Part shown: piece after piece, positions 6,691-11,010 of the stretch
Layout of the letters: the number at the start of each line of letters is the position of its first letter
How positions within the stretch are numbered: position 1 is the stretch's first letter
DNA from: GCA-2717185 sp964386465
Lineage (GTDB): Bacteria; Pseudomonadota; Alphaproteobacteria; UBA8366; GCA-2717185
Direction of reading: 5' to 3'
DNA: 11,010 bases
Assembly (NCBI GenBank): GCA_964386465.1
Contig: CAYLTU010000197.1
Location: 1 to 11,010 of the forward strand
Notes under the pieces: model-generated
Told to the model about the DNA's origin: nothing
The model's database searches: none
Seen by the model: only the letters and a program-made list of their open reading frames with translations
Program-made: the position numbers and the translations under genes

Positions 6691-6786
6691 TCAGTCGGTG
6701 TCCTTGTTCATCGGTTCGTCGATCGCCTGCGGCAGGCCGCGGCGGTCGAGCTCCTCGATATAGTCGCGCAGGTCCCGCTACGGCAT
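6691..6786 (-). pseudogene. N-terminal remnant of a UbiD-family decarboxylase gene
   Basis: From an ATG at 6786 the minus strand reads M-P-stop, then RDLRDYIEELDRRGL, then PQAIDEPMNKDTD and a TGA at 6691. RDLRDYI-x-x-L-x-x-x-GL followed by NKDT is the very start of UbiD-type (prenyl-FMN) decarboxylases, which often begin MPYRDLR. Here the third codon is TAG where Tyr (TAT/TAC) is expected, and the gene ends after about 31 codons out of a usual 450-500. The stop is 26 nt before the crotonase start and just ahead of that gene's ribosome site. It is too short for standard ORF calling. The most likely reading is that the operon once began with a ubiD-like gene that has been deleted, leaving its start behind. 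Confidence 0.7.
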
Positions 6787-6854
6787 GGCGGCTTCCTTTT
6801 TCGAACGGCGATTCGATACTGTCCCAACACCAAAGCGGTTTTGGCAAGGGCGAA

Positions 6855-6870
6855 ACAAGCGGTCGCTTGT
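6855..6870. promoter_or_regulatory. 16-bp dyad in the divergent intergenic region, candidate operator
   Basis: acaagcg and cgcttgt are exact reverse complements separated by 2 bp (acaagcggtcgcttgt). It is centrally placed in the roughly 125-bp region between the leftward operon (ATG of the UbiD remnant at 6786) and the rightward GST gene (ATG at 6912), directly followed by the palindrome actagt. Size and form fit a TetR- or GntR-type operator controlling both directions. I could not find convincing -35/-10 pairs for either direction. Confidence 0.4.
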
Positions 6871-6911
6871 ACTAGTGTGAGGGTATCGCTCTTCAGAATT
6901 GGACATCGCTT

Positions 6912-7922
6912 ATGGAAACATATCGCGTCATCGGCGGAAACGGTTCGCCCTATTCGATGAAGATGCGGGCGATTTTCCGGTACCGGCGGATTCCGCATAT
7001 CTGGGTGATGCGGACGCCCGACGTGCGGGAGTCGCTGCGCGACGTCAAGCCGATGCTGATCCCGGTGGTGGAGTACCCGGACGGCTCGCACCGCACCGAT
7101 TCCACGCCGATCGCGCTCGACCTGGAGGCGCGAATCCGCAACGGCCGCTCGATCCAGCCGGACCATCCAGGTCTCGCCTTCCTCTCCCACCTGATCGAGG
7201 ACATGGCGGACGAGTGGCTGACCAAATGCATGTTCCATTACCGGTTTGCTTACGAGGAGAGCCGCCGGTACGGCCCCCATTGGGCGATCGACGATTCGCG
7301 GCCCGACCTCACCGAGGAGGCGGATTTTCAGGCGGCCCGCGCCGCGTTCCTGCAGCGGCAAAGCGGCCGGATGGCGATGGTCGGCTGCACGCCGGAAAAC
7401 GCGCCGCTCATCGAGGCGACCTACCACCGTGTCCTCGCCATCCTGGAAGCCAATGTCCGGCGGGACGGCTTCCTGTTCGGTTCGCGGCCGTCGCTCGCGG
7501 ATTTCGGCCTGTTCGGCCAATTGAAGACGCTCGCGACCGACCCTGCGCCGCTGGCGGTCATGCGCGCCGAAGCGCCCCATACGGAACACTGGGTGCGCCG
7601 GCTCGACGACGCCTCCGGCGTCGAGGGCGAATGGCGCGATCTTGCGGATCTTTCGCCGGCGGTCGTCGAACTTCTGAAAATGGCGGGCGAAATCTACCTG
7701 CCGTTTCTCGCCGCGAATATGGCGGCCGCCAAGGCGGGCGCGGACAAGGTTTCATTGGAAATCGACAGCAAGCCTTATTCGCAGAACGTCTTCCGCTATC
7801 AGGCGAAGTGTCTCTTCTGGCTCCGCGAGCACTATCAGGGTTTGGATGCGGCGAGCCGGGACGCAATCGAGCCGATCCTCGGCGAGGCCGGTTGCCTCCC
7901 TGTTCTGGAAACGGACGACTAG
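6912..7922 (+). CDS. Glutathione S-transferase-like protein with long C-terminal domain
   Basis: 336 aa, much longer than ordinary GSTs (200-230 aa). The N-terminal thioredoxin-like domain (about 3-75) shows GNGSPYSMKMRAIFRYRRIP (9-28), with S12, Y14 and S15 as candidate glutathione-activating residues. LIPVVEYPDG (49-58) holds the cis-proline P51, and DSTPI (63-67) matches the glutathione gamma-glutamyl-binding loop. The helical C-terminal part has GFLFGSRPSLADFGLFGQL (186-204), which contains the S-x-x-D helix cap conserved in GSTs. It therefore probably binds glutathione; conjugation, dehalogenation or isomerisation cannot be told apart. The ATG at 6912 has only a weak GGA site upstream. 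It starts the rightward group and precedes the flavin monooxygenase gene by 80 nt, so its expression may be tied to the island through the shared divergent region. Confidence 0.88.
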   Translation: METYRVIGGNGSPYSMKMRAIFRYRRIPHIWVMRTPDVRESLRDVKPMLIPVVEYPDGSHRTDSTPIALDLEARIRNGRSIQPDHPGLAFLSHLIEDMADEWLTKCMFHYRFAYEESRRYGPHWAIDDSRPDLTEEADFQAARAAFLQRQSGRMAMVGCTPENAPLIEATYHRVLAILEANVRRDGFLFGSRPSLADFGLFGQLKTLATDPAPLAVMRAEAPHTEHWVRRLDDASGVEGEWRDLADLSPAVVELLKMAGEIYLPFLAANMAAAKAGADKVSLEIDSKPYSQNVFRYQAKCLFWLREHYQGLDAASRDAIEPILGEAGCLPVLETDD

Positions 7923-7938
7923 TCCCGGCGCGAACGGT

Positions 7939-7966
7939 TTGTCGTATCGGCCGCTTTGGGTACCAT
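7939..7966 (+). promoter_or_regulatory. Weak candidate promoter before the flavin monooxygenase gene
   Basis: TTGTCG (7939-7944) and TACCAT (7961-7966) are separated by 16 bp in the 80-nt gap between the GST-like gene and the next start at 8003. Both boxes match the sigma-70 consensus only partly. Confidence 0.22.
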
Positions 7967-8002
7967 GGGGGTCACGGGAACAGTGATCTGAGAGGACGTG
8001 CC

Positions 8003-9169
8003 ATGACCGGCCCTGTTTTTCGCACCCCGCTGTGCGAAATGCTCGATATCGAATACCCGATCCTGCTCGCGGGCATGGGGTCGCGGGGTCTGGCGACGCC
8101 GCCGGCGCTGGTCGCGGCCGTATCGGAAGCGGGCGGCATGGGGGTCGTCGGCGGGTCGGGCCTGACCCCGGACGAGCTGCGCAACCAGATCCGCGAGACC
8201 CGGAAGCTGACGGACAAGCCGATCGGCGTCGATTTGATCCTCCCGGCCAAGGTGGCGGGTGGTGCGGGAAACACGCGTTCGGAAGTGCGGGCGCAATTGA
8301 AGGCCGATTTCCCGCAACACGTGGCCTTCGTCGAAGATCTCCTGGCGCAGCACGGGCTCGAAGCGGCTGAACTCGATAACGAGTTCGTGGTGGCGAACAC
8401 TTCGGGCGCGGGCGGCGAGACGCCGGGCTCGAACCGGAAGAACATGATCCAGCAGCAGGTCGATGTGATCATGGAGGAGGACGTGCAGATGTTCGCCGCC
8501 GGGCTGGGCGATCCGTCCTGGGTCGTGCCGATGGCGCGTGAACGCAGCATGGTGGTCATGGGGCTCGTCGGCTCGCCGCGCCATGCCACGCGGCAGGTCG
8601 AAGCCGGTGTCGATATCGTCGTGGCGCAGGGCTACGAGGCCGGCGGCCATACCGGCAAGATCGCTAATTTTCCGCTGATCCCGCAGGTCGTCGACGCCGT
8701 CGCGCCGCGCCCGGTCGTGGCGGCGGGCGGTATCGCCGACGGGCGCGGGGTTGCGGCCGCCCTGTCGCTCGGCGCGGTCGGCGCTTGGGTCGGGACCGCC
8801 TTCCTGGTGTCGACGGAATGCGCCATCCACGACACCCACAAGCGCCAGATCGTCGACGGCGAGTCGCGCGATTTCGAGATCAGCCGGACCTATACCGGCA
8901 AGACGGCGCGCATGTTCCGCAACGAAGTCGTCGAGGCCTGGATGGATGCCGATCTCGATCCGCTGCCGATGCCGTTCCAGAAGATCCTGATGGACGATTT
9001 CAACGCCGCGGCGCGCGCCGCCGGCCGTCTGGAAGTGCACAGCAATCCCGCCGGACAGGCGGCAGGCCTGTTGAACGAGGTTCGGCCCGCCGCCGACATC
9101 ATGCAGGATCTGGTGACCGGCGCGGTCGAAGCGCTGGCGGATGTGCGCGGCCGGGTCACCATTTCGTAG
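8003..9169 (+). CDS. Nitronate monooxygenase/2-nitropropane dioxygenase family FMN protein
   Basis: 388 aa TIM-barrel flavoprotein. It starts YPILLAGMGSRG (18-29), continues EAGGMGVVGGSG (42-53), and has the family core AQGYEAGGHTG (208-218) with H216 at the catalytic-histidine position of class I nitronate monooxygenases. The FMN-phosphate region is VVAAGGIADGRG (238-249), followed by GTAFLVSTEC. There is an insertion of about 40 residues after the GVDLILP strand, common in the longer NAD(P)H-dependent flavin oxidoreductase branch. Many such proteins oxidise substrates other than nitronates, so the name is by family. The ATG at 8003 has GAGAGGA about 7 nt upstream. A much longer same-frame ORF extends back to 6899, but that part is a shadow of the GST-like gene. 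It is probably co-transcribed with the GST-like gene. Confidence 0.92.
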   Translation: MTGPVFRTPLCEMLDIEYPILLAGMGSRGLATPPALVAAVSEAGGMGVVGGSGLTPDELRNQIRETRKLTDKPIGVDLILPAKVAGGAGNTRSEVRAQLKADFPQHVAFVEDLLAQHGLEAAELDNEFVVANTSGAGGETPGSNRKNMIQQQVDVIMEEDVQMFAAGLGDPSWVVPMARERSMVVMGLVGSPRHATRQVEAGVDIVVAQGYEAGGHTGKIANFPLIPQVVDAVAPRPVVAAGGIADGRGVAAALSLGAVGAWVGTAFLVSTECAIHDTHKRQIVDGESRDFEISRTYTGKTARMFRNEVVEAWMDADLDPLPMPFQKILMDDFNAAARAAGRLEVHSNPAGQAAGLLNEVRPAADIMQDLVTGAVEALADVRGRVTIS

Positions 9170-9212
9170 GAGAGTTACCGTGTGAGGATGCCACTGACGC
9201 CGGTTCCACCCC

Positions 9213-9237
9213 CTGAACGGTCATCAAAGCCGTTCAG
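9213..9237. repeat. 8-bp stem hairpin downstream of the flavin monooxygenase gene
   Basis: ctgaacgg (9213-9220) and ccgttcag (9230-9237) are exact reverse complements with a 9-base loop, starting 44 bp after the stop at 9169. It could help end transcription of the GST-flavoprotein pair, but no U-tract follows. Confidence 0.4.
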
Positions 9238-9316
9238 CCTAGCCCTAAAATGCCTGTGATGGACATTTCAGCCCGCAAGGGGGGAAGGGACACTCTCGTT
9301 TTGACAAAAAATTGTC

Positions 9317-9340
9317 CCCTCCCCCTTCGACGGGGGAGGG
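9317..9340. repeat. GC-rich hairpin repeat (REP/intergenic-repeat-like)
   Basis: ccctccccc (9317-9325) and gggggaggg (9332-9340) form a perfect 9-bp stem around ttcgac and are followed by ttagggtggggg. This composition, with the trailing TTAGGGTGGGG, is familiar to me as a dispersed intergenic repeat in GC-rich alphaproteobacteria; that identification is from memory. It is preceded by a short A/T dyad (gacaa-aaaa-ttgtc, 9303-9316). It lies in the non-coding stretch between 9170 and the acyl-CoA dehydrogenase start. Confidence 0.55.
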
Positions 9341-9358
9341 TTAGGGTGGGGGTGGACG

Positions 9359-9391
9359 ACGAGCCCGTAAAAAACTTAGCAACGGTCTCGT
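9359..9391. repeat. Imperfect 10-bp inverted repeat just upstream of the acyl-CoA dehydrogenase start
   Basis: acgagcccgt (9359-9368) pairs with acggtctcgt (9382-9391) at 9 of 10 positions around an A-rich 13-base loop. It ends 13 bp before the ATG at 9405, so it could be an operator or a leader hairpin. Confidence 0.35.
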
Positions 9392-9402
9392 AGCGAGGGA
9401 TG

Positions 9403-9457
9403 CCATGGACGATCTGTTTCCGGAAGAAATTCAGCTCATCAGGGATAGCGTCAACCG
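9403..9457 (+). repeat. First copy of a 55-bp duplication at the scaffold gap
   Basis: These 55 bases are identical to 9558-9612 and include the ribosome-site-proximal cc, the ATG at 9405 and the first codons (MDDLFPEEIQ) of the acyl-CoA dehydrogenase. A duplication of exactly 55 bases that abuts an N run on both sides is the signature of two contigs overlapping by one k-mer (k=55) that were scaffolded rather than merged. The real gene then starts once, with the GAGGGA site at 9395-9400 serving it. Confidence 0.9.
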
Positions 9458-9557
9458 NNNNNNNNNNNNNNNNNNNNNNNNNNNNNNNNNNNNNNNNNNN
9501 NNNNNNNNNNNNNNNNNNNNNNNNNNNNNNNNNNNNNNNNNNNNNNNNNNNNNNNNN
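9458..9557. other. 100-N assembly gap
   Basis: Exactly 100 unknown bases, a default placeholder length. Because the flanks overlap by 55 identical bases, the true gap is probably negative and no sequence is missing. Confidence 0.97.
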
Positions 9558-9559
9558 CC

Positions 9560-10789
9560 ATGGACGATCTGTTTCCGGAAGAAATTCAGCTCATCAGGGA
9601 TAGCGTCAACCGGTTCATGGAAACCGAGGTCGCGCCGAAGATGGACGCGATCGAGGCCGCCGGTGATTTTCCGCGCGATCTGGTGCTGCAGGCCGGCGCC
9701 GCGGGATTCTACGGCAACCTGTTTCCCGAATCCGTCGGCGGCAGCGGCATGGGCTATCTGGCGACGGCGGTCGTCGTCGAGGAGTTCGCGCGCAACGATG
9801 TCCGCTTCGCGTCCTGCTTCAACCAGCAGGCGGCAACCTGTCCCTACTGCATCTACACCGGCGGCACGACCGAGCAGGTGCTGGAATACGTGCCGCCTCT
9901 GCTGGCCGGCGAGACGATCGGCATGATGTCGCTGACCGAGCCGGGCGGCGGCTCCGATGCGCTGGGCAACATGAACACGCGCGCGGTGCGCGACGGCGAC
10001 TTTTACATCCTGAACGGCTCCAAGATGTTCGCGTCGATGGCGAACGAGACCGATGTCGGCGTGCTGCTGGCCAAGACCGACCCGGACGCCGGACACCGTG
10101 GCGTCACCGCCTTCATCGTCGAACCGAAGAAATATCCCGGCTTCGAGGCGCGTCCGATCGAGATGCACGGGTTGTCGAAGGCGCTGCGCACCAACGCGGT
10201 ATTCCTCGACGATTTCAAGGTCCCGGTCGAGAACCGGCTGGGCGAGGAAGGCGAAGGGTTCCAGATCGTCATGCAGGCGTTGCAGGCGGGCAGGGTCACC
10301 GTCGCGGCCAAGGCGCTGGGCGTGGCGCGCGCCTGTTTCGAGGACGCGGTGCGCTACGCCAACGAGCGCATGGTGAAGGGCTCGCCGATCGGAAAATTTC
10401 AGATGATCCAGTCCGACATCGCCGATATGGCGGCCAGCATCGAGGCGAGCCGGCTGCTGGTCTACGACGCGGCGCGGCGCATGGATGCCGGCCTGCCCTG
10501 CAACCGCATAGCCGCGATCGCCAAGTACCACGCCTCGCAGACCGCGAAGATGGCCGCCGACAAGGCGCAACAGGTGTTCGGCGGTTACGGGCTGTCGACG
10601 GAGTACCGGGTGTCGTGGCTGAAATCCTATGCCGATCTGTTCTTCACCGGCGAGGGCACGGCGAACGTTCAGAAGATCCTGATCGCCGAGGACGCGCTCG
10701 GCTACAAGGTCGCCGACCGGCACCACGGGCGGACCAAGTTCCGCGATCCGCGCCGTGACGATATCGTCGGCACCGAAGCGGCCGAATGA
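9560..10789 (+). CDS. Acyl-CoA dehydrogenase
   Basis: 409 aa FAD enzyme oxidising an acyl-CoA to the 2-enoyl-CoA in the cytosol, passing electrons to ETF. The N-terminal helical domain (about 1-120) is followed by the FAD/substrate signature MSLTEPGGGSD (123-133) and the beta domain (LNGSKMFASMA). GRVTVAAKALGVA and PIGKFQMIQSDIADM are typical of the C-terminal domain. E365 in FTGEGTANVQKILIAEDALGY sits at the catalytic base position of medium-chain enzymes (YEGT). There is an extra hydrophilic tail of about 25 residues (RHHGRTKFRDPRRDD). The start shown is the ATG of the copy after the gap; the same ATG occurs at 9405 before it, and that copy carries the natural upstream ribosome site. It is the likely source of the enoyl-CoA used by the crotonases across the divergent region. 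The precise acyl chain or ring substrate is unknown. Confidence 0.94.
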   Translation: MDDLFPEEIQLIRDSVNRFMETEVAPKMDAIEAAGDFPRDLVLQAGAAGFYGNLFPESVGGSGMGYLATAVVVEEFARNDVRFASCFNQQAATCPYCIYTGGTTEQVLEYVPPLLAGETIGMMSLTEPGGGSDALGNMNTRAVRDGDFYILNGSKMFASMANETDVGVLLAKTDPDAGHRGVTAFIVEPKKYPGFEARPIEMHGLSKALRTNAVFLDDFKVPVENRLGEEGEGFQIVMQALQAGRVTVAAKALGVARACFEDAVRYANERMVKGSPIGKFQMIQSDIADMAASIEASRLLVYDAARRMDAGLPCNRIAAIAKYHASQTAKMAADKAQQVFGGYGLSTEYRVSWLKSYADLFFTGEGTANVQKILIAEDALGYKVADRHHGRTKFRDPRRDDIVGTEAAE

Positions 10790-10956
10790 CGAAGAGCGAG
10801 AGACGCGCGATGGACTGATAGGGCATGCGTGTTGTTTGTTCCTGGTATTCCGATCGCGTGCATTCCGTCATCGAAGCGGCAAAACTCGCAAGCCTTTAGG
10901 GCGCGCCGTTGATATCGGATCGCGCGATCCCCCCCCTTCCTGACCTTCCCCCGCGA
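10790..10956. other. Non-coding stretch between the acyl-CoA dehydrogenase and the right inverted repeat
   Basis: No supported gene. It contains a perfect 14-bp palindrome ggatcgcgcgatcc (10917-10930), directly preceded by gatatc and followed by a run of C. No clear rho-independent terminator is visible. If the outer repeat is an insertion-sequence end, part of this may be target DNA or element DNA; the sequence does not decide which. Confidence 0.5.
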
Positions 10957-11010
10957 GGGTCCGAACCGGCGACATAGGTAACAGAGTAGACCGGAGACAT
11001 GGGTAACAGG
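10957..11010 (-). repeat. Right terminal inverted repeat (IS-end-like)
   Basis: Exact reverse complement of bases 1-54, with the two 18-mer motifs at 10991-11008 and 10965-10982. In both copies the TGTTACC motifs point inward from the window edge. Either the window is bounded by two inverted copies of an insertion-sequence end, or both ends of the contig run into the same multicopy repeat. Confidence 0.85.

Noticed and set aside
6899..8002. Upstream extension of the flavin monooxygenase frame giving a 756-aa protein
   Set aside because: The extension overlaps the GST-like gene in another frame and has low-complexity Arg/Gly-rich content; the start at 8003 has a good ribosome site and the family N-terminus.
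7919..9040. Minus-strand ORF (373 aa) opposite the flavin monooxygenase gene
   Set aside because: Antisense shadow of a strongly supported gene, no recognisable domain.
9431..10726. Minus-strand ORF (431 aa) opposite the acyl-CoA dehydrogenase
   Set aside because: It runs through the N gap and mirrors a clear enzyme gene; composition is shadow-like.
10917..10930. 14-bp palindrome ggatcgcgcgatcc as an operator or replication element
   Set aside because: GC-rich palindromes of this size occur by chance and nothing around it supports a function.
1..11010. CRISPR array, tRNA or rRNA genes, prophage or defence genes
   Set aside because: No regularly spaced direct repeats, no tRNA-like or rRNA sequence, and no phage or defence proteins were seen; coding space is filled by metabolic enzymes.

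Overview
The window is an 11.0 kb GC-rich, densely coded stretch of bacterial DNA. Protein similarities, GC-biased codon use and operon style suggest an alphaproteobacterium; this is inference, as there is no rRNA or marker gene. It looks like a complete short scaffold from a short-read (probably metagenomic) assembly. It contains a 100-N gap whose two flanks carry the same 55 bases, and its two ends are perfect 54-bp inverted copies of each other.

Layout: two gene groups diverge from an intergenic region at about 6787-6911. Leftwards (minus strand), in transcription order, lie: a dead N-terminal remnant of a UbiD-type decarboxylase (6691-6786); a PaaG-like crotonase (5876-6664); an SDR oxidoreductase (5160-5864); a C-terminal remnant of an ornithine cyclodeaminase/mu-crystallin protein (4934-5158); a class III CoA-transferase (3727-4926); a LamB/YcsF (PxpA-like) protein (2868-3722); a second crotonase (1998-2846); a small secreted protein of unknown function (1492-1887), with a possible own promoter and a hairpin behind it; and a Rieske non-heme iron oxygenase of the phthalate-dioxygenase type (98-1399). 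Rightwards (plus strand) lie a GST-like protein (6912-7922), a nitronate monooxygenase/2-nitropropane dioxygenase-family flavoprotein (8003-9169), a non-coding stretch with a GC-rich hairpin repeat, and an acyl-CoA dehydrogenase (9560-10789; its start is duplicated before the gap).

Together the genes read as an accessory catabolic island for an aromatic or alicyclic acid. The likely steps are oxygenation (Rieske, flavin monooxygenase), CoA activation by transfer (CoA-transferase), and dehydrogenation, hydration/isomerisation and a second oxidation (acyl-CoA dehydrogenase, crotonases, SDR). The substrate cannot be read from the sequence. No regulator, transporter, Rieske reductase or PxpB/PxpC partner is encoded here.

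The most notable points are the two gene remnants marking past deletions in the operon, the SDR without the usual Tyr-x3-Lys, the divergent unpartnered PxpA homologue, and the insertion-sequence-like inverted ends bounding the whole segment.
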